From a virus, in the IMG/VR virus record IMGVR_UViG_3300013131_000293, positions 1 to 21,277 of that record: DNA of 21,277 nucleotides; one strand, 5' to 3'. Each line of letters begins with the position of its first letter. Within the stretch, counting starts at the first letter, position 1. Below, in pieces: positions 12,835 through 19,131 of this stretch. The position numbers and the translations under genes are program-made. The notes beneath the pieces are model-generated. The model had not been told where the DNA came from. It ran no database searches and worked only from the letters and a program-made list of their open reading frames with translations.

Positions 12835-12870
12835 AAAGATTTATTATCTATAATAAATATAGGGTATAAT
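12826..12870 (+). promoter_or_regulatory. Candidate promoter(s) for the tmRNA
   Basis: TATACA (12826-12831) and TATAAT (12849-12854) are separated by 17 bases. A second TATAAT lies at 12865-12870, with only a weak -35. Either would start a transcript 7-50 bases upstream of the acceptor half of the tmRNA. The first overlaps the end of the kinase gene. Confidence 0.45.
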
Positions 12871-12873
12871 AGA

Positions 12874-12897
12874 ATTATAAGGGATAATCCTTATAAT
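12874..12897 (+). promoter_or_regulatory. 9-bp inverted repeat just before the tmRNA
   Basis: ATTATAAGG (12874-12882) and CCTTATAAT (12889-12897) form a perfect hairpin with a 6-base loop. It lies seven bases before the hairpin at 12905-12921 that I take as the 5' edge of the acceptor piece. It could be an operator at the transcription start, or a processing signal in the precursor. Confidence 0.45.
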
Positions 12898-12904
12898 CAT
12901 ATAT

Positions 12905-12961
12905 CGTTGAAGTTATCAACGAAAAGTTCGGACAGCGGGGCAGTACCGCTCGTCTCCACCA
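12905..12961 (+). ncRNA. ssrA: tmRNA acceptor piece (3' half)
   Basis: Runs from a small hairpin (CGTTGA/TCAACG, 12905-12910/12916-12921) through the P2 3' strand, GGAC, the T arm, the acceptor 3' strand, discriminator A and CCA at 12959-12961. The T loop is GGCAGTA, unlike the usual TTCRANY loop. I believe alphaproteobacterial two-piece tmRNAs also diverge here, but I cannot verify it. The exact 5' end is unknown. Confidence 0.85.
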
Positions 12962-13080
12962 ACAGCATACTACTTGGGAATCAAGGTGGTAACCAGCCCA
13001 TTCGTGACTCCACCCTTAATCGAATGAGTACGATAGCCCAGGAGCGTGGCTAGGAAAGTTTGAAGTAGTATGTTGTTGCT
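12962..13080 (+). ncRNA. Intervening segment of pre-tmRNA, highly structured
   Basis: This 119-base segment separates CCA from the coding piece and must be excised. Its ends form a 14-bp helix (12962-12975 with 13063-13076, one G-U), continuing through most of the CCA into the acceptor stem with only one C-C mismatch. Inside, GGTGG/CCACC and CATTCG/CGAATG are interleaved as an H-type pseudoknot. A separate hairpin pairs TAGCC with GGCTA near 13034-13052. Confidence 0.75.
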
Positions 13081-13253
13081 GGGGGCGAAATAGGATCGAC
13101 GAGCTTGGAAGAGGTAATGGAGATATCCCGTGCAAACTGGGTTAACGTAAGAAAAGCAACAAGTGCAAATGATAATGCACCTATGGAAGAATTCGCACTA
13201 GCTGCGTAATCTTCTTGGGTTTGGCGGTTTTCCTCGAAACAGAAAAACCGCCT
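13081..13253 (+). ncRNA. ssrA: tmRNA coding piece (5' half) with tag ORF
   Basis: Begins GGGGGCGAAATAGGATCGAC, the conserved start. The P2 5' strand and a pseudoknot-prone region (13107-13145) follow, then AACGTAAGAAAAGCAAC before the resume GCA at 13165. The tag has 14 codons and ends at TAA 13207-13209. A 9-bp hairpin (GGCGGTTTT/AAAACCGCC, 13223-13231/13244-13252) closes the piece and probably marks the 3' end. Confidence 0.88.
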
Positions 13254-13270
13254 CTCAAAAGGAGTGTATT

Positions 13271-13360
13271 ATGAACTTAAATCTAGAGCCTATTATGTAT
13301 ATTTTAGCCGGACTAACCATAATAGTAGTATGTTTAGGAGTTATAGCAATTTTAAAATAA
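13271..13360 (+). CDS. Small single-pass membrane peptide (29 aa)
   Basis: A 29-codon ORF starts at ATG 13271 with GGAGTG at the ideal distance. After a polar MNLNLEP, residues ~8-28 are a continuous hydrophobic helix (IMYILAGLTIIVVCLGVIAI), ending in one Lys. It lies between the tmRNA and a strong terminator, so it is probably co-transcribed with the tmRNA. Function unknown; a small membrane-active peptide is possible. Confidence 0.6.
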   Translation: MNLNLEPIMYILAGLTIIVVCLGVIAILK

Positions 13361-13386
13361 TTGTAAATAGTACGAGTACGAAAGAG

Positions 13387-13422
13387 GCAGCCTTTTTGGC
13401 AAAAAGGCTGCTATTTTTATTT
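13387..13422 (+). terminator. Strong intrinsic terminator after the tmRNA unit
   Basis: An 11-bp perfect stem (13387-13397 and 13401-13411; GCAGCCTTTTT and its complement) with a 3-base loop is followed by a T-rich run, TATTTTTATTT. This is a classic rho-independent terminator. It ends the transcript carrying the kinase, tmRNA and 29-residue peptide. The next gene's ribosome-binding site begins only a few bases later. Confidence 0.9.
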
Positions 13423-13432
13423 AAGAGGTAAT

Positions 13433-13837
13433 ATGAAAGTTTTGTTACAAAATGCAGAACTTTTATTATGTAAAAAATTAGGAACAGATACTTTAAAGGT
13501 TTATGTTGAATTAATTGAAGAAAAAGAACAATATAGGTTTGAAGAGTTTTTCTTTACAATAAATGATACATATATCGAAAAAGATATAACTTCTATTGGT
13601 GTTTTATACAAGATATTTTGTTGTGTCAAAGAATCTTTAATAGATTATATAGAAAAAAAGATATTGACAAAAATTGAAGATGGGTATACAATAAACCTAT
13701 ATATTGAACCTTATGGTAATAAAAAACAATCAAAATTTCAATTGTATAAAGCATACTTAGAAAAAATAGCAAAAAAATATAAATGTTCCTTATACGAACA
13801 TGATAAAGGTTATGTATTAAGTTTTGATTTAGAATAA
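13433..13837 (+). CDS. Unknown protein (134 aa)
   Basis: This 134-residue protein has AGAGG before its ATG. It begins MKVLLQNAELLLCKKLGTD. The composition is mixed alpha/beta with a basic middle (YGNKKQSKFQLYKAYLEKIAKKYK) and a final KGYVLSFDLE strand. No family or catalytic motif recognised. It starts 11 bases after the terminator, and no promoter is evident between, so its transcription must come from readthrough or a non-standard late promoter. It precedes the lysis-type genes. Confidence 0.6.
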   Translation: MKVLLQNAELLLCKKLGTDTLKVYVELIEEKEQYRFEEFFFTINDTYIEKDITSIGVLYKIFCCVKESLIDYIEKKILTKIEDGYTINLYIEPYGNKKQSKFQLYKAYLEKIAKKYKCSLYEHDKGYVLSFDLE

Positions 13838-13869
13838 ATATATGTATATCTTAACAATAGGAGATACAT

Positions 13870-14079
13870 ATGTTAAAAGGATATAGAACTTATATTATTG
13901 CAGCATTAATGGCAGCTTTTGGTGTTATGGCTACATTTGATTGGATTAGTGTATTTAATGATCCTAAAGCAGGAATGGTGGTATTATTTCAAGCATTAGT
14001 TATGGCTGTTTTAAGATCAATCACAACAACTCCTCCAGGTGAAAGCGAAGAACCAAAAGTATTAACAGAAGACAAATAA
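13870..14079 (+). CDS. Holin-like membrane protein
   Basis: This 69-residue protein has AGGAG upstream. It has two hydrophobic segments (~8-26, TYIIAALMAAFGVMATFDW; ~33-48, AGMVVLFQALVMAVL), joined by a short loop, then a polar tail RSITTTPPG plus an acidic end. The GYRTYI...LRSITTTPPG pattern recalls small membrane proteins placed next to lysis genes in prophages. The following two genes look like a spanin pair, supporting a lysis role. No endolysin gene is adjacent, so holin activity is an inference. Confidence 0.65.
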   Translation: MLKGYRTYIIAALMAAFGVMATFDWISVFNDPKAGMVVLFQALVMAVLRSITTTPPGESEEPKVLTEDK

Positions 14080-14082
14080 TTT

Positions 14083-14316
14083 ATGTTTAGTTCTTTATGG
14101 GTAATGATTCTAAGTATTGCCAGTGGAGTTGTAAAATTCGCTGGCAATATGATGGAATATTTTAAAACTCAACAAAATATTCAAATTGGCAAACAGCTAC
14201 AAGATGCTGAAATTAAGGCTAAAGAAGCAGAAATTGCCCTTAAACAAGCAGAAATTTTAGCACAACCTAAAACTAAAGAAGAATTAGAAAAACAGTTAAA
14301 TGATGGGAAATTTTAA
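14083..14316 (+). CDS. Rz-like inner-membrane protein (putative i-spanin)
   Basis: This 77-residue protein starts three bases after the holin-like gene. An N-terminal hydrophobic segment (~5-22, LWVMILSIASGVVKFAGN) is followed by a long charged helix with coiled-coil character (~30-60, QLQDAEIKAKEAEIALKQAE). That N-in membrane anchor plus periplasmic coiled coil is the i-spanin plan, although it is shorter than lambda Rz (153). Its stop shares a base with the start of the lipoprotein gene (TAATG), the usual Rz/Rz1 proximity. Assignment rests on topology and context, not sequence identity. Confidence 0.55.
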   Translation: MFSSLWVMILSIASGVVKFAGNMMEYFKTQQNIQIGKQLQDAEIKAKEAEIALKQAEILAQPKTKEELEKQLNDGKF

Positions 14317-14582
14317 TGAAAATATTGATTGTACTGATTGGATTTGTAATTACTGGATGTTCTAATTTATTATTAAATAATCAACAAGCAGCTGAAATAG
14401 TTTTACGTAGATGTCCACCATTAGTAAATTATACAGAATTACAACAAAAACAAGCCTTATTAGAAATAAGAAAATTGCATTCAGATTCGCAAATATTAGC
14501 GATGATTAATGATTATTCTAAATTAAGAGAAGCTTGTAAAGTTTACAGATCAAAATTAAAACAAATAGCTAAAAAAAGATAA
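14316..14582 (+). CDS. Rz1-like outer-membrane lipoprotein (putative o-spanin)
   Basis: This 88-residue protein has a lipoprotein signal: MKILIVLIGF then VITGC with the lipobox Cys at 15. After it comes RCPPLVNYTELQQKQALLEI and a C-terminal helix with DYSKLREACKVYR. CPPLVxYT...DYxxLRxxC reminds me of lysis-cassette lipoproteins in alphaproteobacterial prophages. It would be anchored in the outer membrane and join the i-spanin across the periplasm to fuse the membranes after peptidoglycan loss. It has extra Cys residues (33 and ~73) that could form disulfides. Confidence 0.65.
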   Translation: MKILIVLIGFVITGCSNLLLNNQQAAEIVLRRCPPLVNYTELQQKQALLEIRKLHSDSQILAMINDYSKLREACKVYRSKLKQIAKKR

Positions 14583-14584
14583 TT

Positions 14585-14791
14585 ATGTTTTCTGAAGAAA
14601 TTGAAAAATATAAATTATCTAAAAACATAGATAGTTATATAGAAACAATAATAATGTTTTGTATTGAAAAAAATATTGATTTAGAATTAATAGGTCATCA
14701 GTTAAAAACAAATCAAAATTTAAGATCTAAAATTCAATTAGAAGCAGAAGATTTAAATTTCCTAAAAAAGGGCGCAAGATTGCCAATATGA
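14585..14791 (+). CDS. gp33-like late-promoter transcription accessory protein
   Basis: This 68-residue acidic helical protein precedes gp59- and gp32-like genes, the place of gene 33 in T4. The pattern YIETIIMFCIEKNIDLELIG, then LRSKIQLEAEDLNFLKKGARLPI, recalls short gp33 homologues of marine T4-like phages, especially the ending EAExLNFLxK...LPI. T4 gp33 (112 residues) binds RNA polymerase and links it to the sliding clamp for late transcription. Here the protein is shorter, and the clamp-contacting tail would be the hydrophobic C-terminus. It overlaps the next gene by four bases (ATGA). Confidence 0.65.
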   Translation: MFSEEIEKYKLSKNIDSYIETIIMFCIEKNIDLELIGHQLKTNQNLRSKIQLEAEDLNFLKKGARLPI

Positions 14792-15270
14792 AAAAATTAA
14801 GAGAGATATTACCTGAAGGAGCAGTAATTCACTTTCCTGGAAATTTTAGAACCACTAAACCTTCTCCAGATTTATTATCTCATCAAAAAATCTCTTCAGA
14901 ATTATCTAATGTGGTTAATAAAGATTATGATAGATGGCATCATGATGATTTAAGAATAAAAAATTCACTGTCACATTCTATAGAATCTATAGCTCATCAT
15001 ATAGCTTTTAGTGCTAAAGATTTTTATGACGATACTAATCATGATGATTATAATCGTAGAAAAGGAATAGCTAATCAACATTATAGAGATAACAAAGCTT
15101 CTATAGATACACATATATCTGATACATTATCAAATTTAGATAAATTACATAATAGAGCAACAACAGGAAAATTTGTTTCTGATAGAGAAAGACTTAAATC
15201 CATTAGTGATATACAAAATGCAAAAGAACATTGGGCTAGAGTAAGAAATTATTTAAATGGAAGAATTTGA
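14788..15270 (+). CDS. Unknown His-rich protein between gp33- and gp59-like genes
   Basis: This 160-residue protein is not recognised. It begins MKKLREILPEGAVIHFPGNF, is rich in His and Asp (RWHHDDLRIKN, IESIAHHIAF, YDDTNHDDYNRR), and has a long helical C-terminal half. Its four-base overlap with the gp33-like gene and 14-base overlap with the gp59-like gene put it in the replication/late-transcription operon. The His/Asp-rich middle could bind metal. In T4, gene 59 directly follows gene 33, so this is an insertion relative to T4. Confidence 0.6.
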   Translation: MKKLREILPEGAVIHFPGNFRTTKPSPDLLSHQKISSELSNVVNKDYDRWHHDDLRIKNSLSHSIESIAHHIAFSAKDFYDDTNHDDYNRRKGIANQHYRDNKASIDTHISDTLSNLDKLHNRATTGKFVSDRERLKSISDIQNAKEHWARVRNYLNGRI

Positions 15271-15853
15271 GGCGTACAAATTATATTTATGTTTAAAACA
15301 ACATTTTGAAGGAAAGTATGATTATTTTAAATATAATGGTAAAATTAAAGCAAACAAAGATTCGTTTTTAAAACGTAAAGATAGAATTTTCTTTCAAAAA
15401 TTAGCAAAACATAAAAATCTTAGAAATTTTTTAGTTGCTAATTTTATAGAAAATAGTAAAATATGGGTACGTGATTTAGCTTATTCAGAGCAAGCAGAAC
15501 AAACGTACCAAAAATGGCTTAAAAAACAACAATCTATAACATATATATTTAAACAAGATATTGAAAAATTAGATAATAAATTTGATATTTTGTTCGTTGT
15601 AAAAAACAACGAACACCCAGAACTTTTCAAATCATATTTGGCTAGTGATATAACTATAGAAACTTTATGTATATTATTAGAGATTTCTAAAGCCAAGCCA
15701 TATTGGGATAAAAAATTAAAATATGATTTAGTTTGGGAAGAATATAGTAAGCGAATAGAAAAATATTCGCCATTCATAGAATATGATAAAGATAAAATAA
15801 AAAATATAATCTTTTCATATTTTGTTCCTAGCGAAATATATGCGCCAGGATAA
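15257..15853 (+). CDS. 59: gp59-like DNA helicase loader
   Basis: This 198-residue protein (T4 gp59 is 217) loads the replicative helicase gp41 onto gp32-coated forks. The N-terminal block matches T4 closely in pattern: YKLYLCLKQHFEGKYDYFKY against YKLYLMIKQHMNGKYDVIKY, then KRKDRIFFQKLAKH against KRRDKYFFQKLSEK. The middle has NFLVANFIENSKIWVRDL (T4 has an IFISNLV...W..D version). The C-terminal half (LFKSYLASDITIETLCILLEI, VWEEYSKRIEKYSPFI) also follows the T4 pattern. It sits directly before the gp32-like gene, as in T4. Confidence 0.9.
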   Translation: MEEFEAYKLYLCLKQHFEGKYDYFKYNGKIKANKDSFLKRKDRIFFQKLAKHKNLRNFLVANFIENSKIWVRDLAYSEQAEQTYQKWLKKQQSITYIFKQDIEKLDNKFDILFVVKNNEHPELFKSYLASDITIETLCILLEISKAKPYWDKKLKYDLVWEEYSKRIEKYSPFIEYDKDKIKNIIFSYFVPSEIYAPG

Positions 15854-15858
15854 ATACA

Positions 15859-15880
15859 ATGGGCGATATACGTGGCCCAT
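15859..15880 (+). promoter_or_regulatory. Leader hairpin upstream of the gp32-like gene
   Basis: ATGGGC (15859-15864) and GCCCAT (15875-15880) form a 6-bp stem with a 10-base loop. It begins five bases after the gp59-like stop and is followed by ~39 unstructured A/U-rich bases up to the gp32 start at 15920. T4 gene 32 mRNA has a structured 5' element followed by an unstructured leader, used for translational self-repression by gp32. The arrangement here is similar. Confidence 0.5.
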
Positions 15881-15919
15881 ATAACTTAATATAAACAATA
15901 CAATAAATATGGAGAAAAT

Positions 15920-16819
15920 ATGGACTTTTCACAATTAAAATCTCTTTCTGGTAAAAAATCATTAGATGTATTAAACGCAGAACTATCTAAAATAATTTCA
16001 GAATCTGTACCTAAAGGTGTTGATGATAGATTTTGGACAGCTACAGTAGATAAAGCTGGAAACGGTTATGCAGTAATTCGTTTTTTACCTGCACCAAAAG
16101 ATGAAGATATTCCTTTTATCAGAATATTTGATCATGGGTTTCAAGGGCCTACTGGATTATGGTATATTGAAAAATCCCTAACAACTTTAGGCAAACCAGA
16201 TCCAGTATCTGAATATAACACAAAACTTTGGAATTCAAATTCTTCAGACGATTCTGCAGAAAGAAAAAAAGTAAGAAAACAAAAACGTAGATTACATTAT
16301 ATTTCGAATATATATGTAGTTCAAGATTCTGCAACTCCTGAAAACGAAGGCAAAGTATTTTTATATTCTTATGGTAAAAAAATATTTGATAAGCTTAACG
16401 AAGCAATGAATCCACAATTTGCTGATGAATTACCAATGAATCCTTTTGATTTATGGTCTGGTGCTAATTTTAAATTAAAAATTAGAAATGTTGAGGGTTA
16501 TAGAAATTATGATAAATCAGAATTTGATAAACCAGCACCTTTATTAGAAAATGATGATAAATTAAAAGCAATTTGGGAAAAAGAATATTCGTTAAAAGAA
16601 TTTCATAATCCTTCTAATTTTAAATCTTATGACGAACTTAAATCACGATTAATTAGAGTATTAGATACAGAAGAAGTGCACATAACATCTAAACCAATAC
16701 CTTCTGCAGAACCTGTACAACAAAAAGCTGTTTCTGCTAAGAAGGAACTGGAAGTTCCTTCTTCTGATTTAGTTGATGACGATGATTCTATAGAATTTTT
16801 TAAAAGTCTAGCAAATTAA
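15920..16819 (+). CDS. 32: gp32-like single-stranded DNA-binding protein
   Basis: This 299-residue protein (T4 gp32 is 301) coats ssDNA in replication, recombination and repair. The core aligns by pattern: AGNGYAVIRFLPAPKDEDIPF, HGFQGPTGLWYIE, YISNIYVVQDSATPENEGKVFLY, KKIFDKLNEAMNP and WSGANFKLKIRNVEGYRNYDKS. The N-terminal ~25 residues correspond to the cooperativity region. The C-terminus (SSDLVDDDDSIEFFKSLAN) is the acidic tail that contacts partners such as gp59. The zinc ligands of T4 (His64, Cys77, Cys87, Cys90) are not conserved: after WYIE the segment KSLTTLGKPDPVSEYN has no Cys, so the zinc site seems lost. GGAGA precedes the ATG. Its TAA shares bases with the convergent gene's stop. 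Confidence 0.93.
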   Translation: MDFSQLKSLSGKKSLDVLNAELSKIISESVPKGVDDRFWTATVDKAGNGYAVIRFLPAPKDEDIPFIRIFDHGFQGPTGLWYIEKSLTTLGKPDPVSEYNTKLWNSNSSDDSAERKKVRKQKRRLHYISNIYVVQDSATPENEGKVFLYSYGKKIFDKLNEAMNPQFADELPMNPFDLWSGANFKLKIRNVEGYRNYDKSEFDKPAPLLENDDKLKAIWEKEYSLKEFHNPSNFKSYDELKSRLIRVLDTEEVHITSKPIPSAEPVQQKAVSAKKELEVPSSDLVDDDDSIEFFKSLAN

Positions 16820-19131
16820 ACATGAAGACCTTCTTTTCCTTGTTTCCAATAATTTAAAATTGATGGAGCCCAAGGATTATTAGGTCTTGATGGATTAAAA
16901 AACGCATCTTGCATTGGCTCCGCAGCTGTTGGTTGTGGAGCCGATTCATTTTGAGCAGATGGTTGTGGTGTCGGAGCAACAGGTAAAGGTGGAGGTATAG
17001 TCATCACACGAGGCCCTGGTGATGGAGGAGGAGGCGGCGGGGTTGCTGGTTGTGGTGATTTATCAACAACACCATCGTTTAGAAACGCAGGTGGTCTTAT
17101 AAAAGAATCTTCTTCTGTAGAAGGTGGTCTTAAAATAGGAGTTTCTTCTTTTGGTATAGGTTTAGAAGGAGAATTATCTTCTAAAATTTCTTTTGAACCA
17201 TCATCATATTCTTTTCCAGGTTCTTTTATTTTATTATCTTTTGGATTAGGGCCTTGTTCTTCTTTTTGTTTTTTTGGTGGATTTCTATAAAAGTCATATT
17301 GATGAATTTTATGTCTAGATTTAATACTTCCTTGATTGCCACTAATAGATCTAAAATTACCTTTGCCATCTGTGCCTTCTACAATATTAACATGACTTCC
17401 TGTTTTTCCAGTAGTACCAGGACCTCTACGTCCAGAAAATTCAGGTTTTCTAACAGCAATATCTCCTGGTTGTGGAGTGTCTACTTTTTGACCAAAATTT
17501 CTCCAATTTGACGCTACTTGAGGATTTTTAGGAGGAGTTCCACCTGCAGCTGTAACAACAGCTGCAGCAAAATCGCCACACCAAGCACTATTTTTAGGAT
17601 ATCCTTGATCTCTCATAAATTTAGATAACGCTTCAGGACCAAGTAAAGCAACTTCTTTAGCTTTTGTTAATATATCTTCTGGCACACCAGAAGTAGAAGG
17701 TAATTTAGAAGTACCAGTATTATTTTCTTTTCTAGCAGCTTGTTTTCTACCTTCATATTCTTCAGGAGACATAGAATATTGTATAGCATCTTTGTGTTCT
17801 CTACGAAATCTATTTTGTATACTAGATTTCATTTTATCGTTTAATGTAGATAAAGACCCGACATATTTTGATCTAGCATCGTATATAGAATCTAATTGTT
17901 GTTGTGGTGTTTTACCAACACCATTTGCAGCTGCTTGATCTAATATTTTTTTTGCTTTTCTATGTTGAATAGACATAGAAAATAAAGCTTCTTGTATTCC
18001 TCTATTATTTACATCAAATCCTAATTTTTTAGCATGTTCTAATAAAGGATTATAATGTGTTCTTGCCAAGAAGTTTTTTTGTGCACTACCAAATTCTTTG
18101 CCTTTTTCTCCTGCAATTTTTTTATAAACTTCATTAAATTGTGGAGTTCCAGGAGTTAACCCGTGAAACGCAGAGGCAAACGGAGCTCCTTCAGGACTAC
18201 GTAAAAATGCACCCATAGAATATTGTGTAGATAATTGGTGTTTACCATAAGATTGACCACCAGGATCATCTTTTCCAGAAGATATAAACCCTACTCCACG
18301 ACCACCAGATTCATATTTTTCAGATAATGCTCCTAATTCATTTCTTTGTTCTTCAGTAAGCGGCACATTTCCATACATAGCACCTCTTTGACCAATACCT
18401 GCTCCATTTGCTGGTCCTCCTTGACTAGGAACATTATCTATTTGAGGAGAAATTTTTGATATATTTGGATTAGGTTGGCCATCAGGGCCTAATACTTGAG
18501 AACCCATCCCTTTCATTTTATCATATTCTTGTTTAAATTTGTAACCACCATAAGCAAGACCACCAAGACCAATAGCCGCCTTTCCTAATCCAAGAATTCT
18601 TTGGACAGGTGATAATCCTTTAACTAATCCAAATGCTCTTGCTAATCTACTAAAAAAAGAATTAGATTGTTGTCTATTATTACGGTTTCGTTCGTTTCTA
18701 CTACCTCCACCATCATTGCCACCACTATTGCCACTACCACCACTTGTACTACTTGCAGCAGCAGCTTGAGAAAGAACAGTTATAGTTTGAGTTAATTTTT
18801 CAATGCTTCTAATAGTTCTAGATTGCATTTCTATCATAGAAGATAGAAGTTGATTAGATTGTTGAACACCTCTAGAAACACCATCAAATTTTTCGCCATG
18901 ATTATTATGAGTTTCTATCGTTTTTTTATGTAGTTTTTCGAAAGCTTTAAATAATCCAGGACCAAGTATTTTTTCTAATTCATCATTTTTTTTATTTGCA
19001 ACGTTTCTTAAAGAAGTTGACGAGTTTTTATCAGTTTGGTTGACTGTAGGTAATACTCTAGTTTCTCCTTTTATAGGAGGAGTACTAGGTTTCATAGAAA
19101 TTCTTTGAGCTTTTATAGTATTGTTAGCCAT
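16816..19131 (-). CDS. Tail protein with two peptidoglycan-hydrolase-like domains
   Basis: This 771-residue protein lies directly downstream of the gp26-like gene and its frameshift ORF, the usual place of a tape-measure or hub protein. The N-terminal ~45-125 is coiled-coil-like (LEKILGPGLFKAFEKLHKK...). A Gly/Ser/Asn linker (125-155) and a hydrophobic Gly-rich segment (~175-197) follow. Residues ~265-400 resemble a lysozyme-like domain: EKYESGG with candidate catalytic Glu274, then SSGKDDPGGQSYGKHQLS. Residues ~485-617 form a CHAP/NlpC-P60-like domain with SAWCGDF (Cys518) and GSHVNIVEG (His580). The C-terminus is proline-rich with PPPPPP. It probably cuts peptidoglycan during DNA entry. Whether it is also the tape measure is uncertain. 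Confidence 0.75.
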   Translation of the reverse strand: MANNTIKAQRISMKPSTPPIKGETRVLPTVNQTDKNSSTSLRNVANKKNDELEKILGPGLFKAFEKLHKKTIETHNNHGEKFDGVSRGVQQSNQLLSSMIEMQSRTIRSIEKLTQTITVLSQAAAASSTSGGSGNSGGNDGGGSRNERNRNNRQQSNSFFSRLARAFGLVKGLSPVQRILGLGKAAIGLGGLAYGGYKFKQEYDKMKGMGSQVLGPDGQPNPNISKISPQIDNVPSQGGPANGAGIGQRGAMYGNVPLTEEQRNELGALSEKYESGGRGVGFISSGKDDPGGQSYGKHQLSTQYSMGAFLRSPEGAPFASAFHGLTPGTPQFNEVYKKIAGEKGKEFGSAQKNFLARTHYNPLLEHAKKLGFDVNNRGIQEALFSMSIQHRKAKKILDQAAANGVGKTPQQQLDSIYDARSKYVGSLSTLNDKMKSSIQNRFRREHKDAIQYSMSPEEYEGRKQAARKENNTGTSKLPSTSGVPEDILTKAKEVALLGPEALSKFMRDQGYPKNSAWCGDFAAAVVTAAGGTPPKNPQVASNWRNFGQKVDTPQPGDIAVRKPEFSGRRGPGTTGKTGSHVNIVEGTDGKGNFRSISGNQGSIKSRHKIHQYDFYRNPPKKQKEEQGPNPKDNKIKEPGKEYDDGSKEILEDNSPSKPIPKEETPILRPPSTEEDSFIRPPAFLNDGVVDKSPQPATPPPPPPSPGPRVMTIPPPLPVAPTPQPSAQNESAPQPTAAEPMQDAFFNPSRPNNPWAPSILNYWKQGKEGLHV

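Larger units (their letters stand above)
12905..13253 (+). ncRNA. ssrA: Circularly permuted two-piece tmRNA (alphaproteobacterial type)
   Basis: tmRNA rescues stalled ribosomes by acting as tRNA-Ala and then as mRNA for a degradation tag. Here the 3' (acceptor) part comes first and the 5' (coding) part second, as in alphaproteobacteria. The 7-bp acceptor stem pairs 13081-13087 (GGGGGCG) with 12951-12957 (CGTCTCC), followed by A and an encoded CCA (12959-12961). It includes a G3-U pair, the alanine-charging signal. The T stem is AGCGG/CCGCT (12934-12938/12946-12950), and GGAC (12930-12933) is conserved. Helix P2 pairs GAGCTT (13101-13106) with AAGTTC (12924-12929). The resume codon is GCA at 13165; the tag is ANDNAPMEEFALAA with TAA at 13207-13209. 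The tag's end lies in a P5-like hairpin (GAAGA/TCTTC, CGCA/TGCG). The mature RNA would be two pieces after removal of 12962-13080. Outer ends are estimated. Confidence 0.93.

Noticed and set aside
12934-12950. Deviant T loop (GGCAGTA) as a sign that the tmRNA is a pseudogene
   Set aside because: Stems, GGAC, CCA, G3-U pair, P2 and tag are all intact. I believe alphaproteobacterial two-piece tmRNAs commonly diverge in this loop, so it is not evidence of decay.
13223-13252. GGCGGTTTT/AAAACCGCC hairpin as a transcription terminator
   Set aside because: No T-run follows it; the next bases are TCTCAAAAGGAG, a ribosome-binding site. It fits better as the end structure of the tmRNA coding piece. 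The real terminator is at 13387-13422.
12901-13260. tRNA gene(s) suggested by the CCA and T-arm-like sequence
   Set aside because: There is no anticodon arm; the acceptor and T arm belong to the tmRNA. No other tRNA-like cloverleaf was seen in the window.
10018-15905. AATAAATA motifs before several plus-strand genes (near 10018, 12853, 13833 and 15895) as a phage-specific late promoter
   Set aside because: At this A+T content several copies per strand are expected by chance, and none is an exact TATAAATA.
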